Shown here: piece after piece, positions 29,517-37,652 of the stretch
How positions within the stretch are numbered: position 1 is the first letter of the stretch
How the letters are laid out: every line of letters begins with the position of its first letter
Program-made: the position numbers and the translations under genes
Assembly: GCA_003220535.1 (NCBI GenBank)
Contig: QHSU01000058.1
Coordinates: 1 to 64,000, forward strand
Direction: 5' to 3'
Length of the DNA stretch: 64,000 nt
Source of the DNA: Candidatus Rokuibacteriota bacterium
Lineage (GTDB): Bacteria > Methylomirabilota > Methylomirabilia > Rokubacteriales > CSP1-6
The notes under the pieces: model-generated
Seen by the model: the letters and a program-made list of their open reading frames with translations, nothing else
Told to the model about the DNA's origin: nothing
Database searches by the model: none

Positions 29517-30506
29517 TCAGCTCCCGTTCGCGTTACACACGCGACGGACCGCTGCGAGGATCTTGTCTTTCGATGGCGTCTTGAGCTTCTCCAGATTGCG
29601 CGCATAGGGCATGGGGGCGTTCGCGCCGGTGACTCGCTCGACCGGGGCGTCGAGGTCGTCGAACGCCTGCTCGGTGACCGACGCGGCGATCTCCGAGCCC
29701 ATCCCGGCGAAGCCGGCACCCGCCTCCACGACGACGACGCGATGGGTCTTGCGCACCGAGCCGATGATCGTTTCGGTGTCCATCGGACGGAGCGTGCGGG
29801 GATCGACCAGCTCGACCGAGATGCCTTCCTTCTCGAGCTCCTCGGCCGCCTCCATCGCCCGGTACATCATGCCCATGTAGGCGATCACCGTGACGTCCGT
29901 TCCCTCGCGCCGCACGATCGCTTTCCCGAGCGGGATGACGAATTCGGGATCCTCCGGGACGTCGCCCTTGACGTTGTAGAGCGTTTCGGACTCGATGAAG
30001 ATGACCGGGTTGTCGTCGCGGATCGACGACTTCAAGAGGCCCTTGGCGTCCATCGGCGTCGTCGGCCGCACGACCTTGAGCCCCGGCACGTGATAGAAGT
30101 ACGTCTCCATCGACTGCGAGTGCTGCGCGGCCAGCTGGGCGGCGGGCCCCCCGGGGCCGCGGATCACGATCGGCACGTTGAACTGCCCACCCGACATGTA
30201 GTACATCTTGGCGGCCGAGTTGACGATCTGGTCGAGCGCCAGGAGCGCGAAGTTGAAGGTCATCATCTCGACGACGGGCCGCAGCCCGACCATCGCCGCG
30301 CCGATGCCCACGCCGGTGAACCCCGACTCCGCGATGGGCGTGTCGACGACGCGCTGGGGGCCGAACTCCTTCAGGAGCCCCTGCGTCACCTTGTAGGCGC
30401 CCTCGTAGAGACCCACCTCCTCGCCGATCACGAAGACGCGCGGATCGCGGTGCATCTCCTCGCGCAGCGCCAGGTTCAAGGCCTCGCGATACGTCATCAC
30501 CGCCAT
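29517..30506 (-). CDS. pdhB: Pyruvate dehydrogenase E1 component, beta subunit
   Basis: Second half of the thiamine-diphosphate enzyme that decarboxylates pyruvate. The 329-residue product begins MTYREALNLALREEMHRDP and contains the conserved GEEVGLYEGAYKVTQGL, DTPIAESGFTGVGIGAAM, RGPGGPAAQLAAQHSQS and EAGAGFAGMGSEIAA. These are characteristic of alpha2beta2 pyruvate/2-oxo-acid dehydrogenases with a mitochondrial-type E1beta. It starts 3 bases after the pdhA stop. Confidence 0.95.
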   Translation of the reverse strand: MAVMTYREALNLALREEMHRDPRVFVIGEEVGLYEGAYKVTQGLLKEFGPQRVVDTPIAESGFTGVGIGAAMVGLRPVVEMMTFNFALLALDQIVNSAAKMYYMSGGQFNVPIVIRGPGGPAAQLAAQHSQSMETYFYHVPGLKVVRPTTPMDAKGLLKSSIRDDNPVIFIESETLYNVKGDVPEDPEFVIPLGKAIVRREGTDVTVIAYMGMMYRAMEAAEELEKEGISVELVDPRTLRPMDTETIIGSVRKTHRVVVVEAGAGFAGMGSEIAASVTEQAFDDLDAPVERVTGANAPMPYARNLEKLKTPSKDKILAAVRRVCNANGS

Positions 30507-30509
30507 CGC

Positions 30510-31520
30510 CTAGGCCTCCTTGTAGATGTCGGTGAAGAGCCACTCCCCCGGCGGCTCCGGCGAGGCGTCGGCGAACGCCACCGCCTCGTCGATCCGATCG
30601 TTGACGTCCTTCTCGATCGCCCGCACGTCGGCCTCCGAGAGGAGGCCGACGGCGATGACCCTGTCGCGGAACAGCACGATCGGATCCCGGAGCTTCTCGC
30701 GCTCGACTTCCTCCTTGGTCCTGTAGACCGCGCCCGCCGGGTCGCGCATGGAGTGGCCACGGAACCGGTAGGTGTCCGCCTCGATGAGCGACGGGGTCTT
30801 CTGCTGCCGCGCCCTCGTGACCGCGCGGCCGAGCACCTCGCGGATCGCGAGGACGTCCATGCCGTCCACGCGCTCGGCCGGGATCCCGTAGGTCTGGCCG
30901 AACTTCCAGATCTCGGTCTGGGCGAGGGCACGCTCGACCGAGGTGCCCATCGCGTAGCGGTTGTTCTCGCAGAGGAAGATCACCGGTAGCTTCCAGAGGG
31001 CGGCGAGGTTCATCGATTCGTGGAACTCGCCCTCCGGCACCGCGCCGTCGCCGAAGTAACACACGATCACCTGGTCGCCGCCCTGGTACTTGATGGCGAA
31101 GCCGACCCCTACCGCGATCGGCAGGTGCGCCCCGACGATCGCGTGGCCGCCGAGGAAGTTGGTGCTCCGGTCGAACAGATGCATCGAGCCGCCCTTGCCC
31201 TTGGACAGCCCGTCGCGGCGCCCGTAGAGCTCGGCCATGACGCGCTTGGGGTCCGAGCCCTTCGCCAGGCAGTGGCCGTGCTCGCGGTAGGCGGAAATCG
31301 CGAAGTCGTCGGCGCGGAGCATCGAGGTGGTGCCGACCGCCACCGCCTCCTCGCCGATGTAGAGATGGAGAAACCCGCCGATCTTCCCGAGCGCGTACCC
31401 CTCGGCGGCCTTCTCCTCGAAGCGGCGGATCAAGAGCATGTCGGTCAGCAGCTGCTTGGCGGCGCCGACATCGACGCCGAGCCCTCCCGACGTCGCATTC
31501 CGTGTCAGTGTCTTGGCCAT
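30510..31520 (-). CDS. pdhA: Pyruvate dehydrogenase E1 component, alpha subunit
   Basis: Binds thiamine diphosphate and magnesium and catalyses decarboxylation of pyruvate. In the 336-residue product the ThDP motif runs from GDGAVPEGEFHES to ENNRYAMGTS (about 165-203). KGKGGSMHLF and the phosphorylation-loop-like YRFRGHSMRDPAG are typical of pyruvate-specific E1alpha. The GDGAVPEG wording also occurs in acetoin dehydrogenases, so that is the main alternative, but lipA and lpdA in the same run favour pyruvate. It follows nuoK by 12 bases with no terminator. Confidence 0.94.
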   Translation of the reverse strand: MAKTLTRNATSGGLGVDVGAAKQLLTDMLLIRRFEEKAAEGYALGKIGGFLHLYIGEEAVAVGTTSMLRADDFAISAYREHGHCLAKGSDPKRVMAELYGRRDGLSKGKGGSMHLFDRSTNFLGGHAIVGAHLPIAVGVGFAIKYQGGDQVIVCYFGDGAVPEGEFHESMNLAALWKLPVIFLCENNRYAMGTSVERALAQTEIWKFGQTYGIPAERVDGMDVLAIREVLGRAVTRARQQKTPSLIEADTYRFRGHSMRDPAGAVYRTKEEVEREKLRDPIVLFRDRVIAVGLLSEADVRAIEKDVNDRIDEAVAFADASPEPPGEWLFTDIYKEA

Positions 31521-31532
31521 GACCTCCCCCTG

Positions 31533-31835
31533 CTACCAGCGCATGAGGCTCAGATCGTCTACCGAGAGCCGTCGGCGGACGCGAAAGATCGCCACGATGA
31601 TCGCGAGCCCGACGGCGACCTCGGCCGCGGCCACCGCCATCACGAAGAAGACGATGGCCTGGCCGTCGAGGTTGCCGAAGCGCTGTCCGAAGGCGACCAG
31701 TGCGAGGTTCGCCGCGTTCAGCATCAGCTCGATCGACATGAAGATCACGAGCGGGTTGCGCCGGATCACGACGCCCACGACGCCGATCGAGAACAGGACC
31801 GCCGACAGCGCCACGTAGTAGCTCTCAGGCACCAT
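31533..31835 (-). CDS. nuoK: NADH-quinone oxidoreductase subunit K (copy 1)
   Basis: Antiporter-like membrane subunit of complex I. The 100-residue product has three membrane helices and the conserved glutamates in [12 protein letters not shown] and [12 protein letters not shown] that take part in proton transfer. A second, complete nuoK lies at 63655-63957. This copy is last of the nuoA-K block and is followed 12 bases later by pdhA instead of nuoL. It is separated from nuoJ by an unusual 213-base spacer. Confidence 0.95.
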   Translation of the reverse strand: MVPESYYVALSAVLFSIGVVGVVIRRNPLVIFMSIELMLNAANLALVAFGQRFGNLDGQAIVFFVMAVAAAEVAVGLAIIVAIFRVRRRLSVDDLSLMRW

Positions 31836-32052
31836 GTCGTTCCATCAGAGACGCGCGGCGCGCGCTACGGCTGCGCTCTGCCATCACCGGCGCACTCGCC
31901 TTGGGGCTGCACACGTCCATCAGACCCCGCGCCGGCGGCTCGCGCAAGTCGCGAATTACCGGAACCATGCTCGTCTCACGCTCGCCTCGCGCGCGGGGGT
32001 CCCAGCCCGCGGCCATGCGGCCATCGTCTCCGCGCCGCGGCCACGGGCTCAC
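31825..32052 (-). CDS. Unknown 75-codon reading frame filling the nuoJ-nuoK spacer
   Basis: The 213 bases between nuoJ and nuoK hold one uninterrupted frame. It starts at GTG 32052 overlapping the nuoJ stop (GTGA) and ends 11 bases inside nuoK. The product is Arg-rich ([50 protein letters not shown]), with no membrane helix and no family I recognise. Its composition is not typical of a folded protein, so it may instead be an inserted repeat element that keeps the frame open. nuoJ and nuoK normally overlap. Confidence 0.35.
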   Translation of the reverse strand: MSPWPRRGDDGRMAAGWDPRARGERETSMVPVIRDLREPPARGLMDVCSPKASAPVMAERSRSARRASLMERHGA

Positions 32053-32540
32053 GCGCGGCGCCTGGCGAGGAGCATCACGCCCACCATCGCCGCCAGCAGC
32101 AGCACCGACGTCAGCTCGAACGGGAACAGATAGCTGGTGAAGAGCAGTCGGCCGAGGGCGCCGACGCTTCCGCTCGGCCCGCCCGTGCTGGCCACGCCGC
32201 TCCAGCGCCCGACGACGACGAACACGAGCAGCAGGAACAGGAGCGCGCCGACCGGCACCGCGAGCACGCGGGCGCCGCGCCGCGGATCCGGGCCGGTCTC
32301 CTCCTTGCCGGGGATCAGCACCATGATCGCGAAGACGAAGAGCACCATGATCGCGCCGGCGTACACGATCACCTGCGCCGCCGCGAGGAACTCCGCCCCC
32401 AGGGTCAGGTAGAGGGCGGCGATGGATCCGAGATTGACGACCAGGAAGAGGGCGCCGTGGATCGCGTTCTTTCTCAGGATCAGCCCCAGCGCCGAGGCGG
32501 CCGCGATCGCCGCGATGATGAAGAACGCCGCGTAGGCCAT
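32049..32540 (-). CDS. nuoJ: NADH-quinone oxidoreductase subunit J (copy 1)
   Basis: Membrane subunit of complex I. The 163-residue product has five predicted helices, including the conserved VNLGSIAALYLTLGAEFLAAAQVIVYAGAIMVLF region where the pi-bulge helix and its tyrosine lie (described here in pieces: GAEFLAAAQ, VIVYAGAI). ATG 32540 overlaps the nuoI stop by one base. A second nuoJ ends at 63954 near the right edge. The stop overlaps the GTG of the spacer frame. Confidence 0.93.
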   Translation of the reverse strand: MAYAAFFIIAAIAAASALGLILRKNAIHGALFLVVNLGSIAALYLTLGAEFLAAAQVIVYAGAIMVLFVFAIMVLIPGKEETGPDPRRGARVLAVPVGALLFLLLVFVVVGRWSGVASTGGPSGSVGALGRLLFTSYLFPFELTSVLLLAAMVGVMLLARRRA

Positions 32541-33088
32541 CAGGCTTGCCGGTCGGCCGGCAGGGGGATGGGCGAACGCGGTCGGCCGTCGGGGTGGGCG
32601 GGCTCGAGTGACAGGAGCATCTCCTTCGTGTAGATCATGCCCCCACGGCTGTAGGCGGAGAATTCCAGGATGCCGGTATCCATGCGGATCGCGTCCTCGG
32701 GACACGCCTCCACGCAGTAGCCGCAGAACACGCACTTGCCGAGATCGATGTCGAAGCGCCGGGGCACCTTCTCGATCTCGGGGTTCGGGTGCTCGTCCGC
32801 GACGATGTAGATGCAGTGCGCCGGACAGACCGTCTCGCACATCATGCAGGCCACGCAGCGCGGCGAGCCGTCCTCGCGTCGCACCAGGCGGTGCAGCGAC
32901 CGCAGGCGCGGCGAGTACGGCCGCCGCTCCTCCGGGTACTGGATCGTGACCGCGCCGCTCACCCCCGACCGCCCGAAGCTTCGGGCGATGTGGCGGCCCA
33001 TGTTGCGGAAGAAGTGCGCGCCAGTCAGGCCGAGCCCCGAGAGCACCTCGACCAGGTAGAACCGTTGGCGCAGGTTCATCGGGCTCAT
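32540..33088 (-). CDS. nuoI: NADH-quinone oxidoreductase subunit I
   Basis: Ferredoxin-like subunit carrying clusters N6a and N6b, passing electrons from NuoG toward NuoB. The 182-residue product has two full CxxCxxCxxxCP sets: CVACMMCETVCP and CVFCGYCVEACP. N-terminal residues form the amphipathic membrane-contact helix. The ATG overlaps the nuoH stop by 4 bases (ATGA). Confidence 0.97.
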   Translation of the reverse strand: MSPMNLRQRFYLVEVLSGLGLTGAHFFRNMGRHIARSFGRSGVSGAVTIQYPEERRPYSPRLRSLHRLVRREDGSPRCVACMMCETVCPAHCIYIVADEHPNPEIEKVPRRFDIDLGKCVFCGYCVEACPEDAIRMDTGILEFSAYSRGGMIYTKEMLLSLEPAHPDGRPRSPIPLPADRQA

Positions 33089-34170
33089 CCGCTACCCCAC
33101 GCGATCAGCGCCAGGCCGGTCAGCACGATGTTGGCGATCGAGAGCGGAAACAGGCCGAGCCACCCCAGCCGCATCGCCTGATCGTAGCGAAACCGGGGCA
33201 GCGTCCACCGGATCAACATGAGGACGAAGATCACGACGGCGACCTTCCCGATGAACGCGCCCACCTGGAGAACGGTCACCACGAGGGGTGACAGCTCGAT
33301 GGCGGAGCCCCACGGGAAGCGGAAGCCGTCGGCGACGAGATACGGGATCTGCCACCCGCCCAGGAAGAGGGACGTGCTGAGCCCGGCGAGCACGATCGTC
33401 TCGACCATGTCGGTCATGAGGAACATCCCGAACTTCATGCCGCTGTACTCGATGAAGTAGCCGATGATCTCGGACTCGCCCTCGGGCGTGTCGAACGGGA
33501 TCCGCTTCGTGGCGGCGATGCCGGCGGTGACGAAGAGGACGAAGGCCAGTGGCTGGGTGAGGATGCCCCAGGCCGGCAGCCATCCCCAGAGGAGCCGACC
33601 CTGTCCCCGTACGATCTCCATCAAGTTGAGGGAGCCGTGGATCATGACGACGCCCATGATCGAGGCGCCGATGGCGATCTCGGCCGAGATCATCAGCGCC
33701 GCGGCGCGCTGGCCGCCGAGGAGCGCGTAGTTGTTGGCCGACGACCAGCCCGCCATCATGACGCCGTAGACGCCGAGCGAGAGCATCGCGAAGACGTAGA
33801 GGAGGCCGACGTTCAGCGTCACAGCCTGGAGGGGAACGTCGCGACCCGCCACCCGGAGGGTGTCGCCGAACGGGATCGAGGCGAACGCGACGAGCGCGAA
33901 GAACACCGACACGAAGGGCGCCAATTCGAAGAGCAGGCGATCGGCCCGCGCGGGGCGGAAGTCCTCTTTGGTGAGCATCTTCAGCGTGTCGGCCAGGGGA
34001 TGAAAGAGGCCCAGGGCGCGGACACCGAAGATGGACGCCCGGTTGGCGCCGATGCGGTCCTGCATGATCGCCGACTGCTTGCGCTCGACCCAGCCGAGGA
34101 GGGCGGCCACGTTCAGGACGAAGAGCATCATGAACGCGACGCGCCCGAACGCGATGCCGAGGTCGATCAT
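33085..34170 (-). CDS. nuoH: NADH-quinone oxidoreductase subunit H
   Basis: Membrane subunit that forms much of the quinone channel. The 361-residue product has about eight helices and the signature ERKQSAIMQDRIGANRA near residue 30, GPLADTLK-like FHPLADTLKMLTKED, and the acidic loop with EGESEIIGYFIEYSGMKF. Length is normal. It starts 7 bases after the nuoG stop. Confidence 0.96.
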   Translation of the reverse strand: MIDLGIAFGRVAFMMLFVLNVAALLGWVERKQSAIMQDRIGANRASIFGVRALGLFHPLADTLKMLTKEDFRPARADRLLFELAPFVSVFFALVAFASIPFGDTLRVAGRDVPLQAVTLNVGLLYVFAMLSLGVYGVMMAGWSSANNYALLGGQRAAALMISAEIAIGASIMGVVMIHGSLNLMEIVRGQGRLLWGWLPAWGILTQPLAFVLFVTAGIAATKRIPFDTPEGESEIIGYFIEYSGMKFGMFLMTDMVETIVLAGLSTSLFLGGWQIPYLVADGFRFPWGSAIELSPLVVTVLQVGAFIGKVAVVIFVLMLIRWTLPRFRYDQAMRLGWLGLFPLSIANIVLTGLALIAWGSG

Positions 34171-34177
34171 CGGCGAG

Positions 34178-35836
34178 TCACCGGTTCGCCTCGGACGGCG
34201 GGGCCCCAGCCCCGCGACGTCCTGCGGCTCCCACCGCTGGACTCGTCGGAGTCACGGCGAACAGCCGCCCCGCGTCCCCGAGCGACTGGTAGCTGAGCCC
34301 CGCGAAGGCGGGCACGGTCGCGGCGAGCTGGCGGAACCAGTGCTCCGCGCGAGTCGCCGACGACGGCTCGCGCAGGGGCGCCAGCATCCGACCCACGATC
34401 TCCCATTCGGCCAGCGCCTGGCCGAGTGGCTCGACCGCCTGCCGGAAGCGCTGCACGCGGCCCTGGAAATTCGTGTACGTCCCGTCGCGCTCGACCCAGG
34501 CCGCCGCCGGGAGCACCCAGTGGGCGCGGACGCTCGTGCGGTTGACGTTGGTGCCGGTGAAGATGACCGTCTCGACGGCCCGCAGCGCCTCGAGCACCTC
34601 CGCTTCGGGCCACGCACTGTCCAGGAGGTCGTGTCCGAAGATCCAAAGGCAGCGGATCTGCCGGCCGCGGGCGGCGTCGAGGACGGCGCGCGCGTCGTCG
34701 CCCAGGCCCAAGAGCTCGGCGCCCAGCGCGTTCGGGTTCTTGTCGGCGCGGATCAGGAGGTTGTCCTGGTCGCCCGGCACCCGTGGCGGCACCTGGCCCG
34801 CGACGCGCCGGATCGCGCAGACGTCCAGGAGGCGACTGAGCGCGAAGAGGTCCTCGTTCGCCATCTTGGGCGACGCGATGACGCCGATTGCCTCCGGCGG
34901 CACGCGACGGAGCGTCGCGGTGACGGCCGCGATCGCCTCGTCCCACGTCGCGTCGCTGACCGTCTCGCCCTCACGGTGCCCGGGTACGAGGAGTCGGTCC
35001 GTGTCGTCGACGAACCCGAACCCGTAGCGCCCGGCGTCGCAGAGCCACCAGCTGTTGACGTCCGCGTTGAAGCGCGGCTTGAGCCGCGCGACCCGGCGCC
35101 CGTCGGCGTGATGCGGCCGACGTCGGTTCACGTGCACCTCGATGTTGCAGCCGCGCGCGCATCCGGGGCACACGGACTTGGCCGTCTCGAGGTACCACAC
35201 GCGCACCTGGAAGCGGAAGTCGCGGTCGGTCAGCGCGCCGACCGGACAGATGTCCACGACGTTGCCCGAATACTTGTTGTCGAGCTCTCGGCCCGGAAAG
35301 AGCCCGATCTCGGAGTGGTCGCCACGCTCGAAGATGCCCAGCTCCCCCGTGCCGGTGATCTCGTCGCAGAAGCGCACGCAGCGCGAGCAGAGGATGCATC
35401 GCTCGGCGTCGAGGATGACGTGCGGCCCGAGGGGTACCGCCTTCGGCTTGTGCACCTTCTCGTCCGTCATCCGCGGATCGTAGAGGCCGTGCTGCATGTA
35501 GTAGATCTGGAGCCAGCACTCGCCGGCCTGGTCGCAGACCGGGCAGTCGAGCGGGTGATTGATCAGGTGGAACTCCATGATCGACTTGCGCGTCTCGCGC
35601 ACCCGGTCGGACTCCGTGAGGACGACCATGCCGTCGGCGGCGACCGTGTTGCAGGCGATCGTGGGCCGCGGCGCCTTCTCGAGGTCGACCATGCAGAGAC
35701 GACACTGGCCGGCGATCGAGAGGCCGGGGTGATAGCAATAGTGCGGGACCTCGACGCCGGCGCGGCGGGCGGCCTCGATGAGGTTGGTCCCGGCCGGGAC
35801 CTCGATCTCCTTGCCATTGACCGTGAGCTTGGGCAT
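34178..35836 (-). CDS. nuoG: NADH-quinone oxidoreductase subunit G (short form)
   Basis: Peripheral-arm iron-sulfur subunit. The 552-residue product has the N-terminal ferredoxin fold (HYCYHPGLSIAGQCRLCMV), the His/Cys cluster region (HPLDCPVCDQAGEC), two more cysteine sets (CILCSRCVRFC and CPVGAL) and CPGCARGC with a later WWLC that could carry an N7-type cluster. The molybdopterin-like domain is short: about 300 residues against roughly 400-600 in many homologues. ATG 35836 (MPKLTVNGKEI) is chosen because the longer frame reads nuoF out of frame. It starts 2 bases after the nuoF stop. Confidence 0.94.
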   Translation of the reverse strand: MPKLTVNGKEIEVPAGTNLIEAARRAGVEVPHYCYHPGLSIAGQCRLCMVDLEKAPRPTIACNTVAADGMVVLTESDRVRETRKSIMEFHLINHPLDCPVCDQAGECWLQIYYMQHGLYDPRMTDEKVHKPKAVPLGPHVILDAERCILCSRCVRFCDEITGTGELGIFERGDHSEIGLFPGRELDNKYSGNVVDICPVGALTDRDFRFQVRVWYLETAKSVCPGCARGCNIEVHVNRRRPHHADGRRVARLKPRFNADVNSWWLCDAGRYGFGFVDDTDRLLVPGHREGETVSDATWDEAIAAVTATLRRVPPEAIGVIASPKMANEDLFALSRLLDVCAIRRVAGQVPPRVPGDQDNLLIRADKNPNALGAELLGLGDDARAVLDAARGRQIRCLWIFGHDLLDSAWPEAEVLEALRAVETVIFTGTNVNRTSVRAHWVLPAAAWVERDGTYTNFQGRVQRFRQAVEPLGQALAEWEIVGRMLAPLREPSSATRAEHWFRQLAATVPAFAGLSYQSLGDAGRLFAVTPTSPAVGAAGRRGAGAPPSEANR

Positions 35837-35838
35837 CG

Positions 35839-37059
35839 CTATTTGGGAACCAGCGCCTCGAATTCGCCCCGGAACTTCTCGATGTAGGAGATGTACGGGC
35901 CGACCGCGCCATCGTAGAAGGCGCAGATCGTCGTGCCGGCGCCGCGCTTGGCGACGTCGAGGATGGTGTCGAGATCTTCCTTGCGACCGCGCCCCTCGAC
36001 GATCCGGTGCACCATCTTGTAGATCCACCCGGTGGACTCGCGGCAGGGCGTGCACTGACCGCACGACTCGTGCGCGTAGAAGCGGGCGAGCACCATGAGG
36101 GCCTCGGGGATGGACACGCTCTCATCCATGACCACGACCCCGGCCGAGCCGATCATCGAGCCGGCGGTCTTGAGCCCGTCCACATCCATGGCGACGTCGA
36201 TTTCGTCGGCGGTCAGGATCGCGGCCGATCCGCCGCCCGGCACGACCGCCTTCAGCCGACCGGTGCCGCTCACGCCGCCGGCCGCCTCGATCAGCTGCCG
36301 CAGGGTGATCGACACCGGCGCCTCGTACACCGCGGGCTGCTTCACCCGGCCGGACACCGAGTACATGCGGGTGCCGCCCTGGGTCTTGGTGCCGAGCCCG
36401 GCGAACCACTCGGCGCCGCGGGTGATGATCGGTGGCACGCAGCAGAGCGTCTCGACGTTGTTGACGATCGTCGGCTGCCCGAACGCGCCCTTGATGGCCG
36501 GAAACGGGGGCTTGATCTTCGGCCAGCCCTTCTTGCCCTCGAGCGACGAGAGCAGCCCGGTCTCCTCGCCGCAGATGTAGGCGCCGGCGCCCCGGTGGAT
36601 GACGACGTCGAAGCCCTGGCCGAGCAGACCGGCGTCATAGGCTTCCTTCACCGCCGTGCCGAAGCGGCGCCACGGCTGCACGTATTCGCCGCGGACGTAG
36701 ACGAAGCCCAGCGTGCAACGGATGGCGCGCGCGGCGATCAGCATGCCCTCGATCAGCGCGTGCGGGTCGCGCTCGAGCAGGTAACGATCCTTGAAGGTGC
36801 CGGGCTCGCCCTCGTCGGCGTTGACCACGAGGTAGACCGGACCCGTGTGGGTCTTGGGGATGAACGACCACTTCGTCCCCGTGGGGAACCCGGCGCCGCC
36901 CAGGCCGCGGAGGTTGGCCTTCTTCACCTCCTCGGTGATGGCCGTCGGCTCCATCTCGCGGGCCTTGTCCCAGGCGGCGTAGCCGCCGGCCGCCCGATAG
37001 GCGCTCAGCGTGTGGGAGTCCGGGCGCGAGAAGTTCCGCATCAGGACGATCTCGGCCAT
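35839..37059 (-). CDS. nuoF: NADH-quinone oxidoreductase subunit F
   Basis: NADH-oxidising subunit with FMN and cluster N3. The 406-residue product has LRGLGGAGFPTGTKW, the NADH/FMN loop NADEGEPGTFKDR, GAGAYICGEETGLLSSLEG and the 4Fe-4S ligands ESCGQCTPCRE with a distal cysteine in TTICAF. Start ATG 37059 overlaps the nuoE stop by one base (TGATG). Presence of E, F and G shows this is an NADH-type complex I and not an 11-subunit ferredoxin/F420 form. Confidence 0.96.
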   Translation of the reverse strand: MAEIVLMRNFSRPDSHTLSAYRAAGGYAAWDKAREMEPTAITEEVKKANLRGLGGAGFPTGTKWSFIPKTHTGPVYLVVNADEGEPGTFKDRYLLERDPHALIEGMLIAARAIRCTLGFVYVRGEYVQPWRRFGTAVKEAYDAGLLGQGFDVVIHRGAGAYICGEETGLLSSLEGKKGWPKIKPPFPAIKGAFGQPTIVNNVETLCCVPPIITRGAEWFAGLGTKTQGGTRMYSVSGRVKQPAVYEAPVSITLRQLIEAAGGVSGTGRLKAVVPGGGSAAILTADEIDVAMDVDGLKTAGSMIGSAGVVVMDESVSIPEALMVLARFYAHESCGQCTPCRESTGWIYKMVHRIVEGRGRKEDLDTILDVAKRGAGTTICAFYDGAVGPYISYIEKFRGEFEALVPK

Positions 37060-37652
37060 CAGCGAAGCCCCTCGAGGAGGCGGTCGACCTTCTCCGGTGT
37101 GAGATTGAGCTCGTAGCGGTCGTCCACCTGCGCCATCGGCGCCGCCTCGCACGCGCAGAGGCACTCGACCGCGAGGAGCGTCACCCGCCCATCCGGGGTC
37201 GTCTCGCCCGCGTCGATGCCCAGCCGCCGCTTCGCGTGCTCGATGATCCCGGGAGCGCCCGCCAGGTGGCACGAGAGATTGTGGCAGATCGAGACGACGT
37301 GGCGGCCCGGCCGCGCGCGGAAGTAGAGCGTGTAGAACGTGACGACTTCGTGCACGTGGGCCGGCGACAGGCCGAAGAGCCCGGCGACGTATTCCTCGGC
37401 GTCGAGCGAGATCCAGCCGAAGGTCTCCTGCGCCATGTGGAGCACCGGCAGGAGGGCGCCTTGCGGGTCAGGATAGAGCGACTGGAGGCGACGGACCTCG
37501 GCGAGCTGCCCCTCCGAGAAGACTGTTGTCGCGGGGTCCGAGAGGCTGGCGTGGCCGTGCGACGCCGCAGGGTGTTCGACGCCCGAGGCGAGCCTGTGTG
37601 AATCCGCGGGTGTCCTGTTCGAGGTGCTCGGGGCGCCGTCGCTCTCGCTCAC
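37059..37652 (-). CDS. nuoE: NADH-quinone oxidoreductase subunit E
   Basis: Thioredoxin-fold subunit carrying the 2Fe-2S cluster N1a. The 197-residue product has the two ligand pairs SICHNLSC and VECLCACEAAPM. The first ~40 residues are a Ser/Pro/His-rich extension without known function. The GTG start at 37652 overlaps the nuoD stop (GTGA); a start further in cannot be excluded because the extension looks disordered. Confidence 0.92.
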   Translation of the reverse strand: MSESDGAPSTSNRTPADSHRLASGVEHPAASHGHASLSDPATTVFSEGQLAEVRRLQSLYPDPQGALLPVLHMAQETFGWISLDAEEYVAGLFGLSPAHVHEVVTFYTLYFRARPGRHVVSICHNLSCHLAGAPGIIEHAKRRLGIDAGETTPDGRVTLLAVECLCACEAAPMAQVDDRYELNLTPEKVDRLLEGLR

